64,000 nucleotides of DNA. It comes from Veillonella atypica KON (GTDB taxonomy: Bacteria > Bacillota > Negativicutes > Veillonellales > Veillonellaceae). A model generated the notes under the pieces. It ran no database searches. It saw nothing but the letters and a program-made list of their open reading frames with translations, and was not told the origin of the DNA. Position 1 is the first letter of the stretch. Every line of letters begins with the position of its first letter. Shown here piece by piece: positions 1-9,172 of the stretch. The stretch covers positions 81,947 to 145,946 of the forward strand of contig NZ_PPDE01000005.1 of the NCBI RefSeq assembly GCF_002959915.1, read 5' to 3'. The translations under genes were made by a program, and so were the position numbers.

Positions 1-503
1 TAGCTAAACATCCTGAGCTTGCTCAAAAGGGTTTAACTAGTCATCCTACAAAGAAATTAGCCATTGTAACATGTATGGATACGCGTTTAGTGGGGATGCT
101 CGAAGAATCTTTAGGATTTGATCGCGGCGAGGTTATCACCATTAAGACGGCCGGCAACAGCGTAACGCAACCGATTGATAACATCGTTCAAAGCTTGCTT
201 GTATCTACATACGGCATGGGCATCGAAGATGTAATCGTCATCGGTCACGAAAACTGTGGTATGATTGACTTTTCCGCAGAACAATTTATGGAATCTATGA
301 AAGCCAAAGGCATTAATGAAGATGCCATTCGCATGATTGAACCAGGTCTTATCGATTGGATGGACCGTTTCCACATTTCTGAAGAAAATGTACGCTATAC
401 AGTTAAATTCTTGCGTCACCATCCATTATTCCCAAGAGGCATGGGATTCTACGGGGGGATGATGGATCCTGATACAGGGGAATTCCGCTATATTGAGGTT
501 TAA
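1..503 (+). CDS. beta-class carbonic anhydrase (5' end outside window)
   Basis: Interconverts CO2 and bicarbonate. The frame is open from base 3, so the first residues lie to the left of the window; 166 residues are visible. The motif CMDTRL supplies the first zinc cysteine and the Asp-Arg pair of beta-carbonic anhydrases, and GHENCG supplies the zinc His and second Cys. The visible length fits the short, single-domain bacterial type (YvdA-like). An internal ATG at 75 falls inside the CMDTRL motif and cannot be the start. A transcript would run into the palindromic repeat at 549-645, which may serve as its terminator. Family assignment is firm; physiological role is inferred. Confidence 0.88.
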   Translation, partial: AKHPELAQKGLTSHPTKKLAIVTCMDTRLVGMLEESLGFDRGEVITIKTAGNSVTQPIDNIVQSLLVSTYGMGIEDVIVIGHENCGMIDFSAEQFMESMKAKGINEDAIRMIEPGLIDWMDRFHISEENVRYTVKFLRHHPLFPRGMGFYGGMMDPDTGEFRYIEV

Positions 504-548
504 TCATCTACTCGATGGGGCCCTATTACAATTCTACATTTAGGCTAT

Positions 549-645
549 CAAGAGCCACGCATACTCTCTCGCTCCACCGGCCGGGTCTGACTACGGCCTG
601 CGGCCTTCGCAGGGCCAAAGTCGCGCGAGAGTATGCGTGGCTCTT
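549..645. repeat. palindromic repeat with conserved core, copy 1
   Basis: A 19-base arm at 549-567 is repeated inverted at 627-645. The GC-rich interior (about 575-625) contains CCGGCCGGGTCTG and CAGGGCCAAAGTCGC around a smaller hairpin. The same interior occurs at 38539-38589 in inverse orientation with one difference, and in shortened form at 732-772. The outer arms of this copy are unrelated to those at 38.5 kb. It may be a REP-like element or a folded RNA; it is followed by no coding potential on either strand. Confidence 0.8.
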
Positions 646-730
646 GCTATAACTATAGATGTAATTAGGTCCCATCGAGTTTTCTCATAACCACAATGTA
701 GCGGAATTCCTCTGCATTTAATGAGAGAGA

Positions 731-795
731 ACACCGGCCGGGTCTGTTCCTACGGAACAGGGCCAAAGTCGCTGCGAGGGTATGGGTGGCTCTTG
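731..795. repeat. palindromic repeat with conserved core, copy 2 (shortened)
   Basis: Carries CACCGGCCGGGTCTG and CAGGGCCAAAGTCGC as in copy 1, but the centre is a different small hairpin (GTTCC-tac-GGAAC). The right arm (GGTATGGGTGGCTCTT) resembles the right arm of copy 1. The matching left arm is missing, so this copy looks degenerate. It sits between the carbonic anhydrase gene and the bioD promoter. Confidence 0.7.
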
Positions 796-807
796 TTATA
801 GCTGAAA

Positions 808-906
808 ATTGTCAACCTGTATAGATTGTATATAGTTGACTGTTCTATTTGTAAGTTTTATACTGTAATTAAATTGTCAACTAATTATATATGCATAGTT
901 GTTAAT
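808..906 (+). promoter_or_regulatory. bioDA promoter with two BirA-like operators
   Basis: A good sigma-A promoter is present: TTGACT at 836-841, a 17-base spacer, and TATACT at 859-864. Two inverted repeats of BirA type flank it. Site 1 is TTGTCAAC (809-816) with GTTGAC (835-840), whose half-sites are 18 bases apart as in the E. coli bio operator, and it covers the -35 box. Site 2 is ATTGTCAAC (873-881) with GTTGTTAAT (898-906), spacer 16, downstream of the -10. Known biology: biotinyl-AMP-bound BirA represses bio genes. Binding here is inference. Confidence 0.72.
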
Positions 907-936
907 GCTGATTCGATATGGTAAAGAGGTGCTCGT

Positions 937-1689
937 ATGAGACAGTTAGGTGTTTCTATTATTGGTACAGATACGGATGTAGGTAAGACGTTTGTCACAG
1001 GTTTGCTTGGGGCGTTAGCGGTGGACGATGGTTTTGATGTGGGCATGATTAAGCCTGTGTCGTCTAGTGCGGTTCCGTTTTCTCAATGCGGAACGATGGA
1101 TGAAGATGAAATATGCATGGGTCTTGAAAGTAAGGATGCTACCTATTTGATGCAGTCTGTAGGTATTCCTGAGTCGCGTCGTCGCGAGGTGAATCCTATT
1201 GCATTGGCAGGGGATTATTCACCGCGTTTGGCGGCAGAGTTGGCCGGTGTGGACATCGATTATCCAGAGATTGTAAATCATGTGAAACGGGTCGTAAATC
1301 AACACGATATTACATTTGTAGAAGGGGCTGGTGGCATTACAACGCCTCTTACTAAGGATATTACGTTTACAAATCTTATGACGGATATTGCATATCCTGC
1401 CATATTGGTTGCTGATGGGCGTCTAGGTTCTATCAATCGCGTTGTGTTAACGTATGAGTATGCAAAACAGCATCATATTGATGTAAAAGGAATCATTGTA
1501 AATGATACGACTGTGGTGGATCCATTCTTATTAAAGACGAATATTGAGGATATGGAACGGTATACCGGTATTCCGGTGCTCGGTGTACTTCCTCCATATC
1601 AAGGACCTAATCAAGCGCATATCAAACTTGGTTGGGGGCGTTCGTTCTTAGATTCGGCTAAGATTTGGCAAACTGTATGGGGCATTTAG
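937..1689 (+). CDS. bioD: dethiobiotin synthetase
   Basis: ATP-dependent carboxylation and ring closure of 7,8-diaminopelargonate to dethiobiotin, the penultimate step of biotin synthesis, in the cytosol. The N-terminus has the BioD P-loop GTDTDVGKT, and VEGAGGITTPL near residue 130 is the second conserved BioD block. Its 250 residues are slightly longer than the usual 220-240. A ribosome binding site GAGGTG lies just before the ATG. It is the first gene of a bioD-bioA pair under the BirA-like operators. No bioB, bioF or pimeloyl genes are seen in the window. Confidence 0.95.
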   Translation: MRQLGVSIIGTDTDVGKTFVTGLLGALAVDDGFDVGMIKPVSSSAVPFSQCGTMDEDEICMGLESKDATYLMQSVGIPESRRREVNPIALAGDYSPRLAAELAGVDIDYPEIVNHVKRVVNQHDITFVEGAGGITTPLTKDITFTNLMTDIAYPAILVADGRLGSINRVVLTYEYAKQHHIDVKGIIVNDTTVVDPFLLKTNIEDMERYTGIPVLGVLPPYQGPNQAHIKLGWGRSFLDSAKIWQTVWGI

Positions 1690-1761
1690 TGAAAGCTCTA
1701 TATACAAGGAATCTGGAATTAAGTAGATAGTATAGATATAAAATCTTAAGTATGAGGTGTT

Positions 1762-3153
1762 ATGATGGCAGAGAAACAACTTTCACAAATTGCACAATGG
1801 GACCACGAATTTGTATGGCATCCATTTACGCAAATGCAAGACTGGTTAGCACAAGAACCTGTAGTTATCGAACGCGGTGAAGGCGTGTATTTGATCGATG
1901 ACAAGGGTAAAAAGTATTATGATGGTGTATCATCCTTGTGGGTCAATATTCATGGCCATAATCATCCTGTGCTTAATCAAGCGTTGAAGGACCAAGTTGA
2001 TAAGATTGCGCATAGCACATTGCTCGGATTGGTGAGCCCTCCATCAGCGCAGTTGTGTAAAGAATTAGTTGAATTGGCACCAGAAGGTTTGGAAAAGGTA
2101 TTCTTATCCGATGATGGTAGTACGGCTATTGAAGTCGCTATTAAGATGGCGTACCAATACCGTCAATTAGTAGGTCAAACAAAGAAAACGAAATTTATTG
2201 CACTCAATGCGGGCTATCATGGTGATACATTAGGTACTGTATCTGTAGGTGGGATTCAGTTGTTCCATCAAGTGTTCCATAATTTGTTGTTCAAACCTTT
2301 AACCTTGCCAAGCCCTGGTGTATACCGTGATGTAGCAGATCGAGATAAAGCATTTGAAGATTCCTTAGCAGAATTGGAACGTATCCTCAATGAAGAAGGA
2401 GACGAAATTACAGCTCTCGTTATGGAACCATTAGTGCAGGCTGCGGCCGGTATGCTTGTTATGCCTCACGGCTATTTAAAACGCGTTCGTGAGTTAACTG
2501 CTAAACATGATGTATTCCTCATCGTTGATGAAGTGGCAACAGGCTTTGGTCGTACAGGTAAATTCTTTGCTTGTGAACATGAAGGCGTATCGCCTGATTT
2601 TATGACCTTATCCAAAGGGATTACGGGTGGTTATTTGCCGTTGGCCGCTACATTGACTACAAAACGCGTATTCGATGCATTTCTTGGCACATTTGAAGAA
2701 AAGAAAACATTCTATCATGGCCATTCCTACACCGGTAATGCCTTGGCATGTGCTGTTGCATTGGCTTCGTTGAAAGTATTCCGCGATGAAAAGGTTATCG
2801 AAGGATTATCTGCGAAGATTGAGGCTTTTACAAAGGCACTCAAACCTATCGAACAGTTAAAACATGTTAAAGAAGTACGTCAACGAGGTCTTATTGTAGG
2901 TATTGAACTTGAAAAGGACGTTGCTACTCACGAAGCGTATCGCCCAAATGATGCGGTAGGTGCAAAGGTTGCCGTTCTAGCTCGTGAACAAGGCCTTATT
3001 TGCCGTCCAATCGGCGATGTGGTTATCCTTATGCCACCATTGGCATCCACGGTGGAACAATTGGAAGACATGGTTCGCATCGTAGGTGAAAGTATTAAAC
3101 GTGCCACAGAAGAAGAGGGCGTATTAGAAGATTTGAAGCCAATCATTCTATAA
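1762..3153 (+). CDS. bioA: adenosylmethionine-8-amino-7-oxononanoate aminotransferase
   Basis: PLP-dependent transfer of an amino group from S-adenosylmethionine to KAPA, giving 7,8-diaminopelargonate. Class III aminotransferase features are clear: the WHPFTQM block at the N-terminus, DDGSTAIEVA for cofactor phosphate binding, VDEVATGFGRTG, and the PLP lysine in LSKGITGG. The 463-residue length is normal for BioA. Two adjacent ATGs (1762 and 1765) follow GAGGTGTT; either may be used. It follows bioD by 72 bases and is probably co-transcribed. The product feeds BioD directly, so the pair covers two consecutive steps. Confidence 0.95.
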   Translation: MMAEKQLSQIAQWDHEFVWHPFTQMQDWLAQEPVVIERGEGVYLIDDKGKKYYDGVSSLWVNIHGHNHPVLNQALKDQVDKIAHSTLLGLVSPPSAQLCKELVELAPEGLEKVFLSDDGSTAIEVAIKMAYQYRQLVGQTKKTKFIALNAGYHGDTLGTVSVGGIQLFHQVFHNLLFKPLTLPSPGVYRDVADRDKAFEDSLAELERILNEEGDEITALVMEPLVQAAAGMLVMPHGYLKRVRELTAKHDVFLIVDEVATGFGRTGKFFACEHEGVSPDFMTLSKGITGGYLPLAATLTTKRVFDAFLGTFEEKKTFYHGHSYTGNALACAVALASLKVFRDEKVIEGLSAKIEAFTKALKPIEQLKHVKEVRQRGLIVGIELEKDVATHEAYRPNDAVGAKVAVLAREQGLICRPIGDVVILMPPLASTVEQLEDMVRIVGESIKRATEEEGVLEDLKPIIL

Positions 3154-3168
3154 TAAAAAGCATTTTAC

Positions 3169-3279
3169 TTGCATAATGTAAAATATATTCTATACATTCT
3201 CAAAATACGATGATTATTCTGCATATCTATGATACTATATATGTATAGCATCATAGATATTCAAAGGAGGTCATCGTAT
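3169..3279 (+). promoter_or_regulatory. dcu promoter and folded leader over the start codon
   Basis: A promoter TTGCAT (3169-3174), spacer 16, TATACA (3191-3196) predicts a transcript beginning near 3203. From there the whole leader is one nested hairpin. ATACGATGA (3205-3213) pairs with TCATCGTAT (3271-3279), which includes the first two bases of the dcu ATG. Inside it, ATATCTATGAT (3223-3233) pairs perfectly with ATCATAGATAT (3250-3260). The ribosome binding site AAAGGAGG lies in the internal loop. The inner repeat could alternatively be a protein operator. Confidence 0.6.
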
Positions 3280-4618
3280 GGACATTTATGTAATTATGCA
3301 AGTCATTATTTTGTTCGGTGCTATCTTCTTGGGCGTACGCCTCGGTGGCATGGGCATCGGCTATGCTGGCGGCCTCGGCGTCGTATTGCTGAGCCTCGGT
3401 ATGGGGATGTTTCCAGGGCAAATTCCTTGGGATGTTATCTTAATCATTATGTCAGCCATTGCCGCAATTTGTGCATTACAGTTGGCTGGTGGTTTAGATT
3501 ATTTAGTACGCATTGCGGAAAATATCTTGCGTAAAAATCCTAAACACATCAACTATTTAGCTCCTACAGTTACGTGTTTCTTGACAATCTTAGCTGGTAC
3601 AGGTCATACGGCATTTTCTATGATTCCTGTAATTGTAGAGGTTGCAAAGAGCGAGAACATCAAGCCGTCCGTACCACTATCGATTGCCGTTGTAGCCAGC
3701 CAAATCGGTATTACCGCAAGCCCTGTATCCGCAGCGGTTGTTGCTATGAGCGGATTCCTTGAACCGTTCGGTGTTAGCTATCCAACATTGCTTGGTATTT
3801 GTATTTCCACAACATTTATTGCGGTTATGATTACTGCCTTTATCATGTCGACCTTTACGAACAATGATTTGTCCTCTGATCCTGTTTACCAAGAACGTTT
3901 GGCAGCAGGCCATGTGGCACCACCTCGCGAAAAGAATGTTGATTTCCATTTAAAACCAGGTGCGAAAAAATCTGTATTAATCTTCTTAATCGGTATCATT
4001 TGTATCGTATTCTATGCAACAGCGATTTCCAAGAATATCGGTATCATTAAACCGGTTATATTTGGTCGAAACGATGCCATCGTCGGATTCATGATGATTA
4101 TTGCAGCGGCTATTACATTCTTCTGTAAACTAGATACAGCACAACTTGTCAACACAAGTACATTCAAATCTGGTTTATCCGCCTGTGTCTGTGTTCTCGG
4201 CGTAGCATGGTTAGGCGATACCTTTGTAAAAGGTCATATCCCTGAAATTAAAGCCATGGCCTCTAGCATGGTAACGGCATATCCATTCTTGTTAGCAGTG
4301 GCCTTCTTCTTTGCTAGTACGCTTTTGTATAGCCAAGCAGCGACTACACAAGCACTTGTACCGGCAGTAATCCTTGCTTTAGGTATTACACCGGAAAATA
4401 CGGGATCTGTATATATCATTATCGCATCCTTTGCAGCCGTATCTGCACTCTTTGTACTACCTACATACCCAACACTTTTGGGGGCTGTACAAATGGATGA
4501 TACAGGTTCGACCCGAATCGGTCATCTCGTATTTAACCATCCATTCTTCATCCCAGGCGTACTTGCCATTGCTATTTCTGTAGCACTTGGTTTCGTTGTT
4601 GCTCCATTGATGTTGTAA
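3278..4618 (+). CDS. anaerobic C4-dicarboxylate transporter, Dcu family
   Basis: Inner-membrane carrier of the DcuA/DcuB family, which exchanges fumarate, malate, aspartate and succinate in anaerobes. It has 446 residues and 10 or more hydrophobic segments, the usual Dcu length. Characteristic stretches include the N-terminal GVRLGGMGIGYAGGLGV, AGTGHTAFS and the VASQIGITASPVSAA block. Whether it is DcuA- or DcuB-like cannot be decided by eye. The ATG follows AAAGGAGG at eight bases. It is monocistronic, ended by the hairpin at 4656-4692, and its start codon is enclosed by the leader hairpin described separately. Confidence 0.93.
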   Translation: MDIYVIMQVIILFGAIFLGVRLGGMGIGYAGGLGVVLLSLGMGMFPGQIPWDVILIIMSAIAAICALQLAGGLDYLVRIAENILRKNPKHINYLAPTVTCFLTILAGTGHTAFSMIPVIVEVAKSENIKPSVPLSIAVVASQIGITASPVSAAVVAMSGFLEPFGVSYPTLLGICISTTFIAVMITAFIMSTFTNNDLSSDPVYQERLAAGHVAPPREKNVDFHLKPGAKKSVLIFLIGIICIVFYATAISKNIGIIKPVIFGRNDAIVGFMMIIAAAITFFCKLDTAQLVNTSTFKSGLSACVCVLGVAWLGDTFVKGHIPEIKAMASSMVTAYPFLLAVAFFFASTLLYSQAATTQALVPAVILALGITPENTGSVYIIIASFAAVSALFVLPTYPTLLGAVQMDDTGSTRIGHLVFNHPFFIPGVLAIAISVALGFVVAPLML

Positions 4619-4655
4619 TTGGTGAAAGCGTATAAAATCCTATACTTTACATAAT

Positions 4656-4692
4656 AAACAGGGCGTGGTCATATACGACTACGCCCTGTTAT
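4656..4692 (+). terminator. terminator after dcu
   Basis: ACAGGGCGTGGTC (4658-4670) pairs with GACTACGCCCTGT (4677-4689) with one wobble; a T-rich stretch follows. Confidence 0.8.
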
Positions 4693-4789
4693 ATTCTATA
4701 AAATAGAAACATTATAGGAAAAATGCTATACTATAAGTAAGAGAGGGATATATATAGTGTGGTTAAGCAAGAGTATATAGGAGCCTATT

Positions 4790-5086
4790 ATGTATACGAT
4801 TTCTATCAAGCTAGATATGAATCGCATCCCGCCGGAAGCATTCGAGGCAATGAGAGAGAAGCATCATATCTGGTATAAAACATATTTTGATGCAGGAAAA
4901 TTTTTAATGTTTGGCACAAGACCAGATAACTCTGGTGAAAGCCTTATTATCGCTCAAGGAACAGCTGAGGACTTAGAAGAGGCTGTACAATTCGACGCAT
5001 ATTATGCGGAGCAATTGGCAACCTATGAGATTCGCGAATATAAGGTAACATTGTTCAATGAAGCGATTAAAAACTATATAGATTAA
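4790..5086 (+). CDS. YciI-like protein
   Basis: A 98-residue protein of the YciI/dimeric alpha-beta barrel fold. It shows the family pattern: an N-terminal strand, then a MREKHHIWYK helix carrying the conserved His region, KFLMFGTR, and a late FDAYYAEQ segment with an aromatic pair. Members are small cytosolic proteins, mostly of unknown function, with a putative His-Asp active site. The ATG follows AGGAGCC. It stands alone and is closed by a strong bidirectional terminator shared with zur. No substrate can be named. Confidence 0.75.
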   Translation: MYTISIKLDMNRIPPEAFEAMREKHHIWYKTYFDAGKFLMFGTRPDNSGESLIIAQGTAEDLEEAVQFDAYYAEQLATYEIREYKVTLFNEAIKNYID

Positions 5087-5104
5087 TATTAGATATCCCA
5101 TATG

Positions 5105-5140
5105 AAAGGGCCCCTAGTACATTAGACTAGGGGCCCTTTT
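5105..5140. terminator. bidirectional terminator between yciI-like gene and zur
   Basis: AAAGGGCCCCTAGT (5105-5118) pairs perfectly with ACTAGGGGCCCTTT (5126-5139). A-tracts and T-tracts on both sides let it serve the two convergent genes. Confidence 0.9.
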
Positions 5141-5146
5141 GGCGTT

Positions 5147-5551
5147 TTATCTGTTTTTACAGTCCTTGCAGATTCCCGCAATTTCTAAGTGATGCTCTGT
5201 TACTGTAAACCCTGCATCTGTAAGTTCCTGTGGCATTTCTACGACGGGGCAGGTATGTAGAGGTATCATAGTTCCACATTTCGTACATACCGCGTAGTGA
5301 CGGTGCGTATGGGGTGTAATTTCGTAGTACGCCATGTCGCTACCCATGATGGTGGTACGGGTAACGATATCTTTTGTTTCTAATAACTCAAGGGTACGGT
5401 AAATGGTAGACATCCAGGTGGTGCTGCCATCGCCTAATCGTTCAGCAATTTCGATGGCGGTAATCGGTTTATCCGTTGAGTTTAATACGGACCAAATAGC
5501 TTCGCGCTGTTTGGTCTTTTTTATGCCTTCTGGCCAATGTGTTGTATTCAT
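5147..5551 (-). CDS. zur: Fur-family metalloregulator, probably Zur
   Basis: A 134-residue Fur-superfamily repressor. An N-terminal winged helix (KTKQREAIW, then STIYRTLELLE) binds DNA; the dimerization half has HTHRHYAVCTKC and a C-terminal CKDC. The paired CxxC motifs form the structural zinc site. It is the last gene of a znuC-znuB-zur run, divergent from znuA, so zinc is the most likely co-repressor. Fur or PerR identity is less likely because of this context. The start at 5551 has only a weak ribosome binding site (GAAAGCG), perhaps relying on coupling to znuB 59 bases upstream. Confidence 0.87.
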   Translation of the reverse strand: MNTTHWPEGIKKTKQREAIWSVLNSTDKPITAIEIAERLGDGSTTWMSTIYRTLELLETKDIVTRTTIMGSDMAYYEITPHTHRHYAVCTKCGTMIPLHTCPVVEMPQELTDAGFTVTEHHLEIAGICKDCKNR

Positions 5552-5610
5552 AATAACGCTTTCTATTATGGGTTAACTATTAACTGTATGTACTCTTGTA
5601 CACATAATAT

Positions 5611-6421
5611 TTATTTACTAAATTGCATCCTCCGAATAATGGATTTAATATTCTTGATGATGAGTACTATCAATAGGATGAATACCGATGTAAGTGATAC
5701 AAAGCCACCTGGTGCCACGTTAAGATAATAGGATCCGAATAGGCCGATAATCATGGCCAGTAAACTAAATCCAATGGAGCAGAGTAAGGTTGTTCTAAAA
5801 CCTTTTTCCAATTGTAATGCAGAGGCTACTGGTAAGGCAATCATGGCACTTAATACGAGAACGCCGACGATTTTGATGGAAATGGACACGGCTGCCGCCA
5901 TTAAGATAGCAAATACATAGTTAATCAAATCCACTTTTACACCCGCTACTCGTGCTGCCTCTTCATCGTAGGCGATGTAGAGCAGTGAGTTGTAGAGGAA
6001 ATACAAGGTTAACACAGATAATATGGTGAGTACTGCAATGCTAATCATATCTGTAGTATTTACGGTTAAGATGCTACCGAAGAAGAACACGTTAGCGTTA
6101 GCTTTCAGCTTGCCCGAACTGATGAGGGTAATGGCTGTACCGATGCTGAGAGATAAGATGATGGTAAGAATTAAATCAAGATGATGAGAAAAGTATTTTC
6201 GCAAGAACTCGATAAGAGCGCCGCAGATGGCGGTGAATATGAAAGCCCCTAATATAGGGTTCGTATTGGTCAATAAACCGAGGGTAATTCCGGCGAGGGA
6301 TGCGTGGCTCATGGTGTCGCCAATCATACTGGACCGGCGTAGTACCATAAATATACCGATGCATGGGCATAATAGAGAAATGCAGACTGCTACGAAGAAG
6401 GCATTTTGCATGAAATCATAA

Positions 6422-6429
<8 letters not shown>
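5611..6429 (-). CDS. znuB: zinc/manganese ABC transporter permease
   Basis: Integral membrane subunit of an ABC-3 family metal importer (ZnuB/MntB/AdcB type), 272 residues with eight or so hydrophobic segments. The early motif RRSSMIGDTMSHASLAG is the family's coupling region to the ATPase. The start chosen at 6429 has GGAGGTGCGCC just upstream; a longer frame to 6456 has none. The gene overlaps the end of znuC by eight bases, which implies translational coupling. It works with the binding protein encoded divergently at 7344. Confidence 0.9.
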
Positions 6430-7195
<766 letters not shown>

Positions 7196-7343
7196 AAAAA
7201 CCACTTTTCTGATTGACAAAATTATTACTACGTTTATACTATAACTATATTACAAATGCAACTGAGTCGCAACTGCAATTAAAGAATACTATATATACTA
7301 TAATAGCATGAGCACTCAGGATTTAGAAAAAAGGAGGCCTACT
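7196..7343. promoter_or_regulatory. divergent znuC/znuA control region
   Basis: The 148 bases between the divergent zinc genes are AT-rich and hold two direct copies of GCAACTG (7258-7264 and 7269-7275), eleven bases apart. They lie inside a partly symmetric block that starts and ends in TGCA. This is the natural place for a Zur site and the direct repeat is the only unusual sequence in it. The block does not match the Bacillus Zur box that I know, so the assignment is inference. A strong AAAAAGGAGG ribosome binding site precedes znuA. Confidence 0.45.
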
Positions 7344-8249
7344 ATGGTCAAGAAACTGGTATTGTTAGTAGTTGGCGTGCTGATGGCTGCTCTATTTGCA
7401 GGCTGTGGTAATGATGCGCCAAAGGAACAAGCAGGTAAGAAAATCCAAGTGGTAACAAGTTTTAATGCTATGTCTGAATTTGCGAAGGCTATCGGTGGCG
7501 ATAAGGTAGAGGTATCTACGATTATTCCAGATGGTACGGAACCACATGACTTTGAATTAAAACCAGAGAATATGAAACAATTAGCATCAGCGCAAGTATT
7601 TGTTTATAACGGACTCGGCATGGAACCTTGGGCGCAACAAGCGATTGATGCGGCTAAAAACGACAAACTTGTATCTGTGAAAGCATCTGACGGTGTAGAG
7701 GCTATTAAAAACACAGATCCTGACGAAATTAAAGAGCATGGCGCTGAAGACCCTCATACATGGTTGTCTTTGAAAAATGCTAAGATCGAAGTTAAAAATA
7801 TTAAGGATGCATTGGTAAAGGTAGATCCTACGAATAAGGATTATTACGAAAAGAATTACAATGATTATGTAGCAAAATTAGATGCGATGATTCAAAAATA
7901 TGAAGGTCAATTCGCAAAAGCTCCACACAAAAACTTTGTAACAGGTCATGCTGCTTTTGCATATCTATGCCGTGACTTTGGATTAGAACAAAATAGCGTA
8001 GAAGATGTGTTTGCAGAAGGTGAACCAAATGCGGCACAATTGGCTAAACTCATCGAATACTGCAAGGAAAACAAGATTACCACAATCTTCGCAGAAGAAA
8101 TGGCTAGTCCAGAAGTATCTAAGACATTAGCTCAAGAAGTAGGCGCTAAGGTAGAAACTATTTATACTATCGAAAGCAAGGAAGACGATAAAACATATCT
8201 TGAACGAATGGATGATAATTTGACTAAAATCTTAGGAAGTTTGCAATAA
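7344..8249 (+). CDS. znuA: zinc-binding lipoprotein of ABC transporter
   Basis: Cluster 9 metal-binding receptor (ZnuA/AdcA/TroA type), 301 residues. The signal sequence ends in a lipobox LFAGC, so it should be a lipoprotein facing the periplasm. Metal-ligand positions are visible in GTEPHDFE, EDPHTWLS, VTGHAAFAYL and FAEEMASP. The histidine-rich loop of many zinc receptors is reduced to a few residues around HGAEDPH. The start at 7344 has AAAGGAGG upstream; a longer frame from 7308 lacks a site and would spoil the signal peptide. It is transcribed away from znuCB-zur, presumably under shared Zur control. Confidence 0.92.
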   Translation: MVKKLVLLVVGVLMAALFAGCGNDAPKEQAGKKIQVVTSFNAMSEFAKAIGGDKVEVSTIIPDGTEPHDFELKPENMKQLASAQVFVYNGLGMEPWAQQAIDAAKNDKLVSVKASDGVEAIKNTDPDEIKEHGAEDPHTWLSLKNAKIEVKNIKDALVKVDPTNKDYYEKNYNDYVAKLDAMIQKYEGQFAKAPHKNFVTGHAAFAYLCRDFGLEQNSVEDVFAEGEPNAAQLAKLIEYCKENKITTIFAEEMASPEVSKTLAQEVGAKVETIYTIESKEDDKTYLERMDDNLTKILGSLQ

Positions 8250-8300
8250 CTTTTTATGAGTAAAATTAAACTATTTATAACATAAAAATATAATAAAATT

Positions 8301-8334
8301 AAAAGCAAGGTATATTCTATACCTTGCTTTTATG
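8301..8334 (+). terminator. terminator after znuA
   Basis: AAAAGCAAGGTATA (8301-8314) and TATACCTTGCTTTT (8318-8331) form a perfect stem with a three-base loop. Confidence 0.9.
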
Positions 8335-8429
8335 TTATAATGAATGAGCGTTTCATGAAACAATGTACTGTTTATGTGCATTGACGCATACTTTGTATTG
8401 TGTTGTATTAATAAGTATTAAGAGGACAT

Positions 8430-9098
8430 ATGATTGAATTCTTTGATCGATTAGTAGGGCCTATCGATACGGATGGCGTACGCATATATCGTCAACGTAC
8501 CAGCATAACTCAATTAGTCGTGATGATGGTGCTAGCCGTTATATGTTACCAATTCACCGCTATAGGTGATTCGGTATATGCGGAGGCTATGAAACACTTC
8601 ATCATGAATCCCACAACATTTATGAAAATTGAACAACTTCCTATGGTTAATATCATTGAAATCAATGGATTGCTACAAAAGTTGAGTACGACGACACCTC
8701 TGTGGGATGTGAGCAGATGGCTATTGCTGATTGTGAAAGCTTTAGTTATGGCTATACTTATCAGTGGATATGCATTATGGCGTGCTCGTCATTGCTATAC
8801 GATGACTATTTTAACCGGTGTATTCCACTGTATTGCATATGCGCAAGTGGTAATCGGTATCTACATGTTGAGCATTGGTGTACTCTTTGCTTTCGCTAAA
8901 GCGCCTGTCGTCCTCGTGTTGTTATTGGGTGTATTTCTTACGATTATTTGCCTTCTTCTTACCATGTCCTTAATCACCGTGGTAGGACGTATTGTGGGGG
9001 CCTCCGTTTCGGGCAATGCCTTTGAAGGACTTCTCGTTATATGCGGTGCGTACATCATCTGGGTAGGCATAAAATTTTTAGGCATACTACTATTTTAA
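8430..9098 (+). CDS. membrane protein of unknown function
   Basis: A 222-residue protein with about five hydrophobic segments: residues roughly 28-45, 95-115, 125-150, 155-180 and 195-220. A short charged N-terminus (DRLVGPIDTDG) precedes the first. The general plan, a cytosolic N-terminus followed by a five-helix bundle, resembles Yip1-type proteins, but I see no diagnostic motif. The ATG at 8430 has AAGAGGAC before it. It is flanked by terminators on both sides, so it is monocistronic. No function is proposed. Confidence 0.7.
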   Translation: MIEFFDRLVGPIDTDGVRIYRQRTSITQLVVMMVLAVICYQFTAIGDSVYAEAMKHFIMNPTTFMKIEQLPMVNIIEINGLLQKLSTTTPLWDVSRWLLLIVKALVMAILISGYALWRARHCYTMTILTGVFHCIAYAQVVIGIYMLSIGVLFAFAKAPVVLVLLLGVFLTIICLLLTMSLITVVGRIVGASVSGNAFEGLLVICGAYIIWVGIKFLGILLF

Positions 9099-9132
9099 AA
9101 AGACACATTCCGTTTTTTGGAATGTGTCTTTT
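9097..9132. terminator. bidirectional terminator
   Basis: AAAAGACACATTCC (9097-9110) pairs with GGAATGTGTCTTTT (9119-9132). It lies between the convergent membrane-protein gene and the FliB-like gene. Confidence 0.88.
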
Positions 9133-9172
9133 CATCGTTATATAGCCACTAACATGATTTGCCCGATAATTT

